A stretch of 64,000 nucleotides of DNA from Flavobacterium gelidicaeli (GTDB lineage: Bacteria > Bacteroidota > Bacteroidia > Flavobacteriales > Flavobacteriaceae): assembly GCF_013294005.1 (NCBI RefSeq), contig NZ_JABSNK010000005.1, positions 332,656 to 396,655 on the forward strand. Reading direction: 5' to 3'. Position numbers and translations under genes: made by a program. The notes below the pieces were generated by a model. That model was not told where the DNA came from. It saw only the letters and a program-made list of their open reading frames with translations, and ran no database searches. This document shows positions 42,987 to 51,973 of the stretch, piece by piece (position 1 is the stretch's first letter; every line of letters starts with the position of its first letter).

Positions 42987-44399
42987 ATGGGAAGAAAAAA
43001 TACAGACAAGGTTGTCTTTCATCAAATAAAAGTCCTTGATGCAGGTGCAAAAGGCGTTTCGGTAGCAAAGGCGCCGGATGGTAAGGTAGTGTTCATACCA
43101 AATGTGGTACCAGGTGATGTGGTAGATGTGCAAACTTTTAAGAAACGCAAGTCGTTTTATGAAGGAAAAGCAGTGCATTTTCATGAATTATCTGAGCATC
43201 GTGTGGAACCAGTTTGCGAGCACTTTGGTGTTTGTGGTGGTTGCAAATGGCAAAACATGAACTACACGCAGCAATTGTATTACAAGCAAAATGAGGTTTT
43301 GAACCACTTGCAACGCATTGGAAAAATTGAACTTCCTGATTTTGAACCAATTTTAGGATCAGAGAAAAAGTTTTTTTATAGAAACAAAATGGAATTTTCA
43401 TTTTCTAACAGCCGCTGGTTGACTGAAGCTGAAATTGCGAGTACCGAAGATTTAGGAAATAGAAACGCATTGGGATTTCATATTCCGAAAATGTGGGATA
43501 AAATCTTGGACATTAATAAATGTCATTTACAAGAAGACCCTTCAAACGCAATAAGAAATGAAGTTCGTGATTTTGCTAATGCAAACGGACTAACTTTCTT
43601 TAACCCTAGAGAGCATTCTGGATTGTTGCGTACTTTAATGTTGCGTACAGCATCGACTGGAGAAATCATGGTATTGGTTCAGTTCTTTGAAAATGACAAA
43701 GCAAATAGAGAATTATTATTAGATCATTTATATGAAAAATTCCCTCAAATTACTTCATTGCAATATGTAGTGAACAGTAAGGCAAACGATACATTATATG
43801 ATACTGATATTAAACTATACAAAGGTCGTGACTATATCTTGGAAGAGATGGAAGGATTAAAATTCAGCATTAATGCCAAATCTTTTTACCAAACCAACTC
43901 AGATCAAGCTTACGAATTATACAAAATCACTAGAGATTTCGCTGGTTTAACCGGAGAAGAAATCGTTTATGATTTATATACAGGAACGGGTACTATTGCT
44001 CAGTTTGTTTCTAAAAAAGCAAAAAAAGTTATTGGTGTCGAAAGTGTTCCTGATGCAATTAAAGATGCTAAAGCAAATGCAGTGCGTAATGAAATTACAA
44101 ATTGTGAGTTCTTTGTAGGAGACATGAAAGTTGTTTTTAATGACAGCTTCATCGCACAACACGGACAGCCAGATGTGATTATTACAGATCCACCAAGAGA
44201 CGGAATGCATAAAGATGTGATTGAACAAATCATGAAAATTGCTCCTGCAAAAGTGGTTTATGTAAGTTGTAACTCAGCTACGCAAGCGCGTGACCTAGCC
44301 TTGATGGATGAGAAATACAAAGTAACACGTGTGCGTCCTGTGGATATGTTTCCGCAAACACATCATGTTGAAAATGTAGTGCTTTTAGAAAGAAGATAG
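42987..44399 (+). CDS. rlmD: 23S rRNA (uracil-5-)-methyltransferase RlmD/RumA type
   Basis: 470 residues. N-terminal TRAM domain (about 8-65); Fe-S cluster Cys C77, C83, C86 (CEHFGVCGGCKW) and a fourth in INKCHL; SAM-binding VYDLYTGTGTIAQF; DPPRDGMH; and the catalytic Cys in VVYVSCNSATQARD. The family methylates a uracil of 23S rRNA (U1939 or U747 position in E. coli) at C5. All catalytic residues intact. The N terminus beginning MGRKNTDKV has no alternative start nearby. Confidence 0.93.
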   Translation: MGRKNTDKVVFHQIKVLDAGAKGVSVAKAPDGKVVFIPNVVPGDVVDVQTFKKRKSFYEGKAVHFHELSEHRVEPVCEHFGVCGGCKWQNMNYTQQLYYKQNEVLNHLQRIGKIELPDFEPILGSEKKFFYRNKMEFSFSNSRWLTEAEIASTEDLGNRNALGFHIPKMWDKILDINKCHLQEDPSNAIRNEVRDFANANGLTFFNPREHSGLLRTLMLRTASTGEIMVLVQFFENDKANRELLLDHLYEKFPQITSLQYVVNSKANDTLYDTDIKLYKGRDYILEEMEGLKFSINAKSFYQTNSDQAYELYKITRDFAGLTGEEIVYDLYTGTGTIAQFVSKKAKKVIGVESVPDAIKDAKANAVRNEITNCEFFVGDMKVVFNDSFIAQHGQPDVIITDPPRDGMHKDVIEQIMKIAPAKVVYVSCNSATQARDLALMDEKYKVTRVRPVDMFPQTHHVENVVLLERR

Positions 44400-44402
44400 C
44401 TA

Positions 44403-44459
44403 GTAATTAGTAAAAAGTAATTAGTTTCAAATTTGTGCTAATTACTTTTTACTGATTAC
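44403..44459. terminator. Large AT-rich inverted repeat, probable terminator of rlmD
   Basis: 22-base arms 44403-44424 and 44438-44459 (one mismatch) with a 13-base loop; the core AGTAAAAAGTAATTAG recurs at 24236-24251. Possibly a short dispersed AT-rich repeat serving as terminator. Confidence 0.65.
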
Positions 44460-44477
44460 TATCACTAAAAAACAGAT

Positions 44478-44999
44478 ATGAAAAAAACAATTCTTTTAGT
44501 ACTGGCAATGGCTTTTACTTTCTCTAGTTGTGAGAAAGATGACATTTGTGATGCTGATACAATTACTACGCCTAGATTAGTGATTTCGTTTTATGACTTT
44601 GCTAATTCCTCTACTTTGAAGGTGGTTAATAATTTAGCTATTATAAGCGAAGGAAGAACAGACCTAGTGACTTTTAGCGGAAGTACTTCTATTAACGGTA
44701 GTACCGTTTCGGTGCCTTTAAAAACCGATGCCGATGTAACTTCTTATCGTTTTATATTGAATTATGGAAGTACTGTTACACCAGTTGAAAACGAAGATGT
44801 CATTACATTTAATTATACTCGTGATAATGTTTTTGTTTCTAGAGCTTGTGGTTATAAAACAGAGTTTATTTTAGATCCTGTTACTCCGTTTGTTCATACT
44901 GATGTTGCTACGACTGATGGTAAGTGGATTAAATATATTTACGTAAAAAAGAGTACTATAACTAACGAAAATGAAACACACCTTGAAATATATTTTTAG
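44478..44999 (+). CDS. DUF6452 family lipoprotein
   Basis: 173 residues. MKKTILLVLAMAFTFSSCEK is a lipoprotein signal (Cys18), followed by DDICDADTITTPRLVISFYD, a beta-rich body and RACGYKTEFI, typical of DUF6452 proteins of Flavobacteriia. Its 3' end overlaps the next gene by 29 bases. The conserved pairing with the DUF6048 barrel-like protein suggests a joint envelope role. Confidence 0.8.
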   Translation: MKKTILLVLAMAFTFSSCEKDDICDADTITTPRLVISFYDFANSSTLKVVNNLAIISEGRTDLVTFSGSTSINGSTVSVPLKTDADVTSYRFILNYGSTVTPVENEDVITFNYTRDNVFVSRACGYKTEFILDPVTPFVHTDVATTDGKWIKYIYVKKSTITNENETHLEIYF

Positions 45000-45825
45000 T
45001 ATTTACCTTGTTTTTTCGATCTTGGTTATGTCAGCACAGGAGACTACTGCTAATAAACCCATTCAGGTGCAAGCCCAAGCAGATACTACTGTAGTTCCAA
45101 ATAAGAAATACAAAGACATTCGTGAATTACCTGAAGCCGTTAGTAAAGACACTGTAACTACTTTTCAAAAAACAAATAGGTACGGATTGCGCGTAGGTAT
45201 TGATTTATTTAAAGTAACTCGTGCTTTATATGACAAAGATTATAAAGGAATTGAGTTCACAGGAGATTACCGACTGACGAAGAAATACTTCTTAGCTGCT
45301 GAATTAGGGAACGAAAATAAAACTACGGATGATGACCGAGTAAATTTTACCACTAAAGGAAGTTACTTAAAAGCTGGTTTTGACTACAACGCGTATGAAA
45401 ACTGGCTGGATATGGAAAATATTATCTCCATAGGTTTACGTTATGGCTTTAGCTCTTTTAGTCAACAGCTTAACTCTTATAAAATATACAATTCGACTCC
45501 ATATTTTGATGAAATTCCTGAAATTGCTTCTGGACAAAAATATAACGGACTAAGTGCTAGTTGGGTTGAAGTCGTTGCTGGAATAAAAGCAAAAGTATTT
45601 AATAATGTTTTTGTAGGTTTCAGTTTAAGACTAAATACTTTAGTTACTAATAAAAAACCTGACAACTTTGACAATTTATACATTCCAGGTTTCAACAGAA
45701 CCTACAATGGAAGTTTTGGCGTTGGTTTCAATTACACCGTTTCTTATTTTATTCCTATTTATAAAAAGAAAGTCTTTCCTGTTTTTGATCCAAAGAAACC
45801 AAAACCACCTACTCCCAAAAGATAA
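44971..45825 (+). CDS. DUF6048 family outer-membrane-like protein
   Basis: 284 residues. Signal peptide (about 1-22), a ~40-residue polar segment, then alternating amphipathic beta strands (YGLRVGIDLFKVTRA, IEFTGDYRLTKKYFLAAELG, SIGLRYGFSSFSQQ, FVGFSLRLNTLV, YNGSFGVGFNYTVSYFIPIY) of a small outer-membrane barrel, and a Pro-rich tail. Translationally coupled to the lipoprotein gene. Terminator at 45931-45970. Confidence 0.8.
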   Translation: MKHTLKYIFSIYLVFSILVMSAQETTANKPIQVQAQADTTVVPNKKYKDIRELPEAVSKDTVTTFQKTNRYGLRVGIDLFKVTRALYDKDYKGIEFTGDYRLTKKYFLAAELGNENKTTDDDRVNFTTKGSYLKAGFDYNAYENWLDMENIISIGLRYGFSSFSQQLNSYKIYNSTPYFDEIPEIASGQKYNGLSASWVEVVAGIKAKVFNNVFVGFSLRLNTLVTNKKPDNFDNLYIPGFNRTYNGSFGVGFNYTVSYFIPIYKKKVFPVFDPKKPKPPTPKR

Positions 45826-45930
45826 TTTTAAGTAAGCACAAATTATTAAAGACTTAAACTGCTATTATAAATCCTACTATTTTTAGAAATCAAATACTAG
45901 ACTAGTTAAAGAAGCTATGTTAAAACACAA

Positions 45931-45970
45931 AAAAAGGAGCTAATTATAAAATTATAATTATCTCCTTTTT
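45931..45970. terminator. Bidirectional terminator
   Basis: AAAAAGGAG (45931-45939) and CTCCTTTTT (45962-45970) with an inner TAATTATAA / TTATAATTA-like stem; T-run on both strands, between convergent genes. Confidence 0.8.
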
Positions 45971-45990
45971 TATTTTTAGTTCAAAAACAG

Positions 45991-46227
45991 TTACCCTATT
46001 TCTTTCACGTCTTTGATTAAAATCCATTTCATAAACAATTTCTCGCCATCATTGGTTTTAACCGCTTTAAACTTAGGTGATAAAAGCGTTCCTACCACAA
46101 ATGCAGTAAACGGAATCCAGAATCCCGTTAAATGCGTATAACGTTCTACTAAATAACGAACCGATATAAATAATATCGCAAAACAACCTAGTTGGTATAA
46201 AAAAGCTCTAATTTGTAATTTTGTCAT
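45991..46227 (-). CDS. Small two-helix membrane protein
   Basis: 78 residues from ATG 46227 (MTKLQIRAFLYQLGCFAILF); a frame opening at 46290 adds 21 residues translated from repeat-like DNA and is rejected. Two helices (about 9-24 and 36-52) and a polar tail ending KDVKEIG. No family recognised. Confidence 0.6.
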   Translation of the reverse strand: MTKLQIRAFLYQLGCFAILFISVRYLVERYTHLTGFWIPFTAFVVGTLLSPKFKAVKTNDGEKLFMKWILIKDVKEIG

Positions 46228-46389
46228 TGTATAAGTATATTTTAAAAGTTGCTGAATTACTAATTGCTGAGTTGCTAAGTTAAAAAACAATGATTTGTTT
46301 ATTTATACTAGACATTACCCTACTTCGTCAATCATCCTCTTTGATTTTAATATAAAATAATCTTTTTTCTATATTCTATTATCTCTAAG

Positions 46390-47571
46390 CTATTCTTTAT
46401 TTCCGTCCCCTTCAGTTACTTGAAACTTGGTTCTTTTACTTCCTTCATACATTTCGTATTTCACTAAACGTGCTTCGATGCTAGCATTAAAAAGTTTGAT
46501 TTTCCTAGAAGGTTTTAATCCTACAAATTTCAAAGCATCAAGGTTACCCGTAATAAACCATGCATTTGTACCTGGATAATTTTTCTTTAAAGTATCGCCT
46601 ATATTTTTATAGAATTCTTCCATATGAATATCTAACCTTTCATCATAAGGTGGATTAAATACCATTTGTAATTTTCCTTCTGTCGTTTTTTCTGTATCAA
46701 AAAAGTTTTGCTCTTCTATGGTAATGTACTCCTCAAGATTTGCATTTTTGATATTGTCTTTGGCTTTTTGCACAGCAGATGGCGCTTTATCATATCCTTT
46801 AATAGTATGATGAAACTCCCTAACTCTCTTTAGTAAACTATCAACAATATTATCAAATAAATCATTATCCCAGTCTTTCCATTTTTCGAAAGCAAATTCT
46901 TTACGATTAATATTCGCAGGAATATTACACGCAATCATAGCCGCCTCAGCAAGGAAAGTCCCAGAACCACACATAGGATCTAGAAAATCAGTTTCACCAT
47001 CCCAACCAGCAAGTAATAAAACTCCTGCCGCTAGAACCTCATTAATAGGTGCAATATTAGTCGCAGTTCTATACCCACGTTGATGCAATGAATTTCCTGA
47101 AGTATCTAATGCTACTGAAACCTGGTCTCTATCAATATGAATATTGATTCTTAAATCTGGATGTGCTTTATCAATGCTTGGGCGCTGTCCAGTACGTTCT
47201 CTAAATTGATCCACAATAGCATCTTTACACTTTTGTGAAACAAACTCTGAGTGGTTAAAGTATTCTGAGTGCACTGTAGCATCAATTACAAATGTTTGAT
47301 TTGCATTAATAAACTTAGACCAGTTCACTCCCGCAACTCCTTTATATAAAGTTTGTTCATTATTTGCTTTAAAAGCATAAATGGGTTTTAAGATTTTTAA
47401 AGCCGTACGCAAAGACAAATTAGCCTTATACATAAATCCTTTATCTCCCTTAAAGCTCACCATTCGCACACCTTGCTCTACATTTTGAGCTCCTAGTTGT
47501 TGCAATTCCTTTGCCAATATCTCTTCAAAACCAAAAAAGGTTTTGGCTACCATCTTAAAATTATCTTCCAT
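46390..47571 (-). CDS. THUMP-domain class I RNA methyltransferase
   Basis: 393 residues. N-terminal ferredoxin-like/THUMP region (about 1-155), then a Rossmann methyltransferase: FLDPMCGSGTFLAEAAMIA (SAM site) and the N6/N2-base catalytic motif NPPYDERL. It corresponds to the N-terminal (RlmL/YcbY) half of the E. coli fusion enzyme, which makes m2G2445 in 23S rRNA. Exact target here is inferred. Confidence 0.9.
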   Translation of the reverse strand: MEDNFKMVAKTFFGFEEILAKELQQLGAQNVEQGVRMVSFKGDKGFMYKANLSLRTALKILKPIYAFKANNEQTLYKGVAGVNWSKFINANQTFVIDATVHSEYFNHSEFVSQKCKDAIVDQFRERTGQRPSIDKAHPDLRINIHIDRDQVSVALDTSGNSLHQRGYRTATNIAPINEVLAAGVLLLAGWDGETDFLDPMCGSGTFLAEAAMIACNIPANINRKEFAFEKWKDWDNDLFDNIVDSLLKRVREFHHTIKGYDKAPSAVQKAKDNIKNANLEEYITIEEQNFFDTEKTTEGKLQMVFNPPYDERLDIHMEEFYKNIGDTLKKNYPGTNAWFITGNLDALKFVGLKPSRKIKLFNASIEARLVKYEMYEGSKRTKFQVTEGDGNKE

Positions 47572-47685
47572 TTTTACGTATCATTTAATATAAGGTTACT
47601 TAAAAATAAAGCATGTACTTATAATAAAAATTATATCAATCCGCTTGTATCGTTACGGATTCGTTATTTTTCAGCAAAAATACAC

Positions 47686-47693
47686 TAAATTTG
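47686..47693 (+). promoter_or_regulatory. -7 promoter element of the SAM methyltransferase gene
   Basis: TAAATTTG, full TAnnTTTG match, 28 bases before the ATG at 47722. Confidence 0.5.
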
Positions 47694-47721
47694 CGGGATA
47701 GAATAAATTGAAAAAGAATAA

Positions 47722-48486
47722 ATGTCTGAAGAACAAAAACCCACTACCGTAAATCAAGACCAACCAACTGAAACTTGGTTCAGTTCTTGGTTCGATACAC
47801 CTTACTATCACATCCTTTACAAGGATAGAAATTATAGAGAAGCGCAGGTTTTCATGGATAATCTTACCCATTATTTAAACCTACCTGAAAAAGCAAAAGT
47901 ACTTGATCTAGCCTGTGGTAAAGGCCGCCATTCTATTTACTTGAATCAATTAGGATTTAATGTATTAGGAGCCGACTTATCCGAAAACAGTATTGAGCAA
48001 GCCAGCAAAAACACTAATGACAGCTTACACTTTGAGGTACACGACATGCGCGAGCCTTTTGAAGAAAAATACGATGCTATTTTTAATTTGTTTACGAGTT
48101 TTGGTTATTTCGAAAATGACGAAGACAACCTAACCACACTTAAAGCAATTAAAGAAAGCTTATCAGAGTATGGTTTTGCTGTAATCGACTTCATGAACGT
48201 TACACAAGTTATCAATACACTTGTTCCCGAAGAAACGAAAACTGTAGACGGAATTGATTTTCATCTAAAAAGATATTTAAAAGAAGGTCATATTTATAAA
48301 GAAATTGATTTTGAAGATCAAGGTCGTAAATTTCATTACATCGAAAAAGTTAGAGCACTGACACTAAATGACTTTGAAGAATTAATGGAAGAAGCAGGGA
48401 TTTTTCTATTGGATATCTTTGGTGATTATAAATTGAAGAAATTCCATAAAACGGAAAGCGAACGCTTGATTATGATTTTTAAATAG
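47722..48486 (+). CDS. Class I SAM-dependent methyltransferase
   Basis: 254 residues. Motif I VLDLACGKGRHSIYL, motif II GADLSENSIEQA, and FNLFTSFGYF mark a small Methyltransf_25-type enzyme; substrate unknown. The N-terminal WFSSWFDTPYYHILYKDRNYREA is a recognisable lead of this subgroup in Bacteroidota. The gene diverges from the THUMP methyltransferase. Confidence 0.88.
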   Translation: MSEEQKPTTVNQDQPTETWFSSWFDTPYYHILYKDRNYREAQVFMDNLTHYLNLPEKAKVLDLACGKGRHSIYLNQLGFNVLGADLSENSIEQASKNTNDSLHFEVHDMREPFEEKYDAIFNLFTSFGYFENDEDNLTTLKAIKESLSEYGFAVIDFMNVTQVINTLVPEETKTVDGIDFHLKRYLKEGHIYKEIDFEDQGRKFHYIEKVRALTLNDFEELMEEAGIFLLDIFGDYKLKKFHKTESERLIMIFK

Positions 48487-48545
48487 TAATAATCAAACTA
48501 TAGAACTCCCCTTAAAAGATAACCCAACAACGGTTAAATAAGAAG

Positions 48546-49214
48546 ATGAATTACCTTTTACCCCTATTTTCTGTACTATTAGGATATGTAATTGCTTTGG
48601 TTTTAAAACCAAAAAACAAGACAAACCTAAAATTATTATTGGCCTTTAGTGGTTCTTTTTTACTATCACTAACCGTTATGCACCTGTTGCCGGACGTGTA
48701 TGAAACACATAATCCCAAGATCGGGGTTTTTATCATGGTCGGAATTTTATTCCAAATCATTTTAGAATTCTTCTCTAAAGGTGCTGAGCACGGACACGTA
48801 CACGGCCAACCTAACATGGCCCACATTCCATGGTTGTTGTTTATAAGTTTGTGTATTCATGCATTTTTAGAAGGCTTTCCTGTAAGTCACCACCATGATT
48901 TAGCCGTAGGAATTGCAATACACCACTTACCTATCGCAATTATTTTAACAACTTTTTTCATTAATGCACATCTTAATAAAAAAGCCATCTTTGCGTTCAT
49001 GATCACCTTTGCTGCAATGACTCCGCTAGGAACCATAGCAGCTGATTTCTTACCACTCTTAAACAATTATCACACTGAGTTAACTGCTGTAGTCATTGGA
49101 ATATTATTTCATATTTCATCAACCATCATTTTTGAAAGCAGCGAAGGACACAAATTCAACATCGCTAAAGTTTCTATGATTGTTTTAGGAATTGCTTTGG
49201 CCTATTTTTTATAA
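48546..49214 (+). CDS. ZIP family divalent metal transporter
   Basis: 222 residues, eight predicted helices. Metal-site helices: CIHAFLEGFPVSHHHD (His and Glu of TM4) and GIAIHHLPIAI (TM5), with a His-rich cytosolic loop EHGHVHGQPNMAH. The family imports Zn, Fe or Mn into the cytosol. Start and length fit. 73 bases before murQ; possibly independent. Confidence 0.88.
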   Translation: MNYLLPLFSVLLGYVIALVLKPKNKTNLKLLLAFSGSFLLSLTVMHLLPDVYETHNPKIGVFIMVGILFQIILEFFSKGAEHGHVHGQPNMAHIPWLLFISLCIHAFLEGFPVSHHHDLAVGIAIHHLPIAIILTTFFINAHLNKKAIFAFMITFAAMTPLGTIAADFLPLLNNYHTELTAVVIGILFHISSTIIFESSEGHKFNIAKVSMIVLGIALAYFL

Positions 49215-49218
49215 CTTT

Positions 49219-49229
49219 GGGCGTGACCC
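49219..49229 (+). repeat. Left-end fragment of dispersed repeat family 1
   Basis: GGGCGTGACCC matches the left edge of the elements at 5130 and 61998; no right end follows within 100 bases, so it is a fragment or chance. Confidence 0.35.
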
Positions 49230-49287
49230 GTAAAATAAAAAAATACGAACAAACATCACACAATTTACTCCCTCAAAAAACTAGAAA

Positions 49288-50106
49288 ATGACATTTACTA
49301 AAACTACAGAACAGTCTTCAAAATACGATCATCTTGAAAAAATGTCAGTACAAGAATTATTGACAAACATAAATCAGGAAGACAAAACAGTTCCTCTAGC
49401 TGTAGAAAAAGCATTGCCACAAATTGAAAATTTAGTCACTGTAATAGTGCAAAAAATGAAATTAGGTGGTCGTTTATTTTACATAGGCGCTGGAACTTCT
49501 GGACGATTAGGAGTTGTGGATGCTTCAGAGTGTCCGCCTACTTTTGGAGTGCCCTTTGATATGGTTGTAGGGATTATTGCTGGTGGAGATGCTGCAATTC
49601 GTCGTGCCGTAGAAAATGCCGAAGACAACACCACACAAGCTTGGAGAGACTTACAAGAGTTTACTATTACCGCTAATGATGTTGTAATAGGAATTGCTGC
49701 CTCAGGTACTACTCCTTATGTAATTAATGGTTTAGAAAAATGCAACGCTCATAATATCACAACAGGAAGCATATCCTGCAATGCTGATAGTCCGCTCTCT
49801 AAAACTGCTCAATTCCCAATTGATGTTGTTGTAGGACCTGAATTTGTTACCGGTAGCTCTAGAATGAAAGCGGGAACAGCTCAAAAATTAGTGTTGAATA
49901 TGATTTCAACAACCACAATGATTCAGTTAGGAAAAGTAAAAGGCAACAAGATGGTAGATATGCAACTAAGCAATAGCAAACTTGTAGGCCGCGGAATCAA
50001 AATGATCATGGACGAAATTCCAGTAAGTCAAGAAACAGCCGCTACTTTATTAACCCAGCATGGTAGCGTTAGAAAAGCAGTAAACGCTTTTTTAGAAAAC
50101 AAATAG
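49288..50106 (+). CDS. murQ: N-acetylmuramic acid 6-phosphate etherase
   Basis: 272 residues, SIS-domain enzyme. Substrate loop YIGAGTSGRLG, catalytic Glu E81 in DASECPPTFG, IGIAASGTTPYV, and the strongly conserved TGSSRMKAGTAQK. It cleaves the lactyl ether of MurNAc-6-P in cell-wall recycling, giving GlcNAc-6-P. About 25 residues shorter than the E. coli enzyme at the C terminus, as usual in Bacteroidota. Confidence 0.95.
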   Translation: MTFTKTTEQSSKYDHLEKMSVQELLTNINQEDKTVPLAVEKALPQIENLVTVIVQKMKLGGRLFYIGAGTSGRLGVVDASECPPTFGVPFDMVVGIIAGGDAAIRRAVENAEDNTTQAWRDLQEFTITANDVVIGIAASGTTPYVINGLEKCNAHNITTGSISCNADSPLSKTAQFPIDVVVGPEFVTGSSRMKAGTAQKLVLNMISTTTMIQLGKVKGNKMVDMQLSNSKLVGRGIKMIMDEIPVSQETAATLLTQHGSVRKAVNAFLENK

Positions 50107-50173
50107 CAACAATCCTTTTTAGCTTTTCAAGTAATTGATTAACTTTAAAACTTCAAATTAAAATAGCTTACTT

Positions 50174-50395
50174 ATGGCAACTAACAAAGTACTGTTATCC
50201 AAAGGAATAAAATATTTAGCTTGGGCATTGCCGTTGCTTTTTATTGGTCCATCCATAATATACAATGCCTTTATAAACAAGCAATCGCTATGGCATTATC
50301 TTGTTTTAGCAGTAGGTATTATTGCTTGTATTGGCGCAGTATACCTTATGTTTAAAGGTTTAAAAACAATGGTTAGCGGTTTATTTAACGACTAA
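50174..50395 (+). CDS. DUF6095 small membrane protein
   Basis: 73 residues, two helices (17-33 and 41-61) with GIKYLAWALPLLFIGPSI and LVLAVGIIACIGAVYLMFKGLKTM, the pattern of DUF6095 in Flavobacteriia. Overlaps the start of the pentapeptide gene by one base and follows murQ by 67 bases. Function unknown. Confidence 0.8.
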   Translation: MATNKVLLSKGIKYLAWALPLLFIGPSIIYNAFINKQSLWHYLVLAVGIIACIGAVYLMFKGLKTMVSGLFND

Positions 50396-50967
50396 TGGAA
50401 GCACTTATACACATTCAAAAAACTTTTGATAAAATTAATTTTATTGAAAAAAGAGTAAGCAATAGAGAGTTTGAAGATTGCGTTTTTAAAAACTGTGATT
50501 TCTCAAATAGCGATTTTTCAAACAATACTTTCATGGACTGCCAATTTATAGATTGCAATCTATCGTTAACAAAGCTTATTGGAACAAATCTAAAAACTGT
50601 AGAATTCATTAATAGTAAGTTGATGGGAATTGAATTTCATACCTGTAATGACTTTTTATTTAATGTTAACTTTCAAGATTGCGTAATAGACTATTCGTCC
50701 TTTACAAATAAAAAAATGCCAAAAACTAAATTCACCAACTGTTCTTTAAAAGACGTGAACTTTACTGGCTGTAATTTAACCAATACCGTTTTTGATAACT
50801 GTAATTTAGAAAACGCTATTTTTAACGAAACTGAACTCAAAGAAGTTAATTTCATTACCGCTTACAACTATAAAATTGATCCTGAATTCAACCCAATGAG
50901 AAAGGCGAAATTTTCAACACAAGGAATTCCAGGTCTATTAGAAAAATACGATATAAAAATTCAGTAA
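50395..50967 (+). CDS. Pentapeptide repeat protein
   Basis: 190 residues. Repeats of the A(D/N)LxX type are visible throughout (CVFKNCDFSNSDFSNNTFMD, CQFIDCNLSLTKLIGTN, CSLKDVNFTGCNLTNTVFDN), with about 25 units giving a right-handed quadrilateral beta-helix. Notably rich in Cys at repeat corners. Some such proteins mimic DNA and shield gyrase; no evidence of that here. Coupled to the DUF6095 gene. Confidence 0.9.
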   Translation: MEALIHIQKTFDKINFIEKRVSNREFEDCVFKNCDFSNSDFSNNTFMDCQFIDCNLSLTKLIGTNLKTVEFINSKLMGIEFHTCNDFLFNVNFQDCVIDYSSFTNKKMPKTKFTNCSLKDVNFTGCNLTNTVFDNCNLENAIFNETELKEVNFITAYNYKIDPEFNPMRKAKFSTQGIPGLLEKYDIKIQ

Positions 50968-50971
50968 TACT

Positions 50972-51547
50972 ATGGAAGCAACAACATCCTACCTGATTAG
51001 TGTAAACAAACAGTTTTCTTATTATAAAACTTTGGGCGAAAAAGCCCTAGAACAATTGCAACCCGAACAACTTTTTGTTAGTGCTAATGAGGATACAAAC
51101 AGCATCGCTATCATTATAAAACATATGTCAGGAAACATGCTTTCTCGCTGGACAGATTTCCTTACTACAGATGGAGAAAAAGAATGGCGCAATCGTGATG
51201 AAGAATTTGAAAACGACTTAATAACTAAAGAAGATGTTTTAATTGCTTGGAACAAAGGGTGGAATTGTTTGCTTAATGCTTTAGAAAATTTACAGCCTGA
51301 ACAACTTTCAACTATTATTTATATTAGAAACGAAGGCCACACTGTCATAGAAGCAATTAATAGACAATTAGCCCATTATGCATATCATGTGGGCCAAATT
51401 GTTTTTTATGCAAAACTATTAAAAAACACAAACTGGAATAGTTTAACTATTCCTCGAAATAACTCCCATAGTTATAACGAAATGAAATTTGCCAAAGAAA
51501 AGAGCGTCCAAAATTTCACAGATGAAGAAATCCGAAGATTAAAATAA
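50972..51547 (+). CDS. DinB-like (DUF1572) protein
   Basis: 191 residues, four-helix bundle. SIAIIIKHMSGNMLSRWTDF, RDEEF and YHVGQIVFYAKLLK carry the His positions (metal triad) of the DinB/YfiT superfamily, DUF1572 branch. Family members include thiol-dependent transferases. Function here unknown. Starts 4 bases after the pentapeptide gene. Confidence 0.85.
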   Translation: MEATTSYLISVNKQFSYYKTLGEKALEQLQPEQLFVSANEDTNSIAIIIKHMSGNMLSRWTDFLTTDGEKEWRNRDEEFENDLITKEDVLIAWNKGWNCLLNALENLQPEQLSTIIYIRNEGHTVIEAINRQLAHYAYHVGQIVFYAKLLKNTNWNSLTIPRNNSHSYNEMKFAKEKSVQNFTDEEIRRLK

Positions 51548-51554
51548 AATAGTT

Positions 51555-51932
51555 ATGAAAAAATTGCTTGCACTCCCTTTATTACTTTTAATTGTTTCTT
51601 GCTATAATGTAGAACGCGATTGTAAAAGTTTTAAAACAGGAAAATTTAGATTCGATTATGAAATAGATGGCGTAAAGAAAACTACATTTTTTGAACGTAA
51701 TGACAGTATCGAAATCGAAACCTTTGAAGGAAAAACAGATACCGCATCAGTGAGATGGGTAAACGATTGTGAATATGTATTGAAAAAACTACATCCTAAA
51801 AACATGGCAGAAAAAAAATCAATTGACATGAAAATATTAACGACAAAAGACAATACCTATACATTTGAATTTGGTATGGTTGGAGTTCCCCAAAAGCAAA
51901 AAGGAACAGTAACCAAACTATCTGATTTATAA
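51555..51932 (+). CDS. Small lipoprotein
   Basis: 125 residues. MKKLLALPLLLLIVSCYN is a lipoprotein signal (Cys16); the mature protein is beta-rich (FKTGKFRFDYEIDGVKKTT, SVRWVNDCEYVLKKL). Homologues in databases are sometimes wrongly named topoisomerase IV, but no topoisomerase feature is present. Seven bases after the DinB-like gene, the last of a four-gene run. Confidence 0.75.
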   Translation: MKKLLALPLLLLIVSCYNVERDCKSFKTGKFRFDYEIDGVKKTTFFERNDSIEIETFEGKTDTASVRWVNDCEYVLKKLHPKNMAEKKSIDMKILTTKDNTYTFEFGMVGVPQKQKGTVTKLSDL

Positions 51933-51973
51933 TTCATTTGAACTAAACACACTATAACTCTTAATTAACTAAA

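Noticed and set aside
45991..46290. 99-residue version of the small membrane protein
   Set aside because: The first 21 residues are translated from TTGCTGA-type repeat DNA; the internal ATG at 46227 starts a normal membrane protein.
51555..51932. Topoisomerase IV label
   Set aside because: The protein is a 125-residue lipoprotein with no topoisomerase motif.
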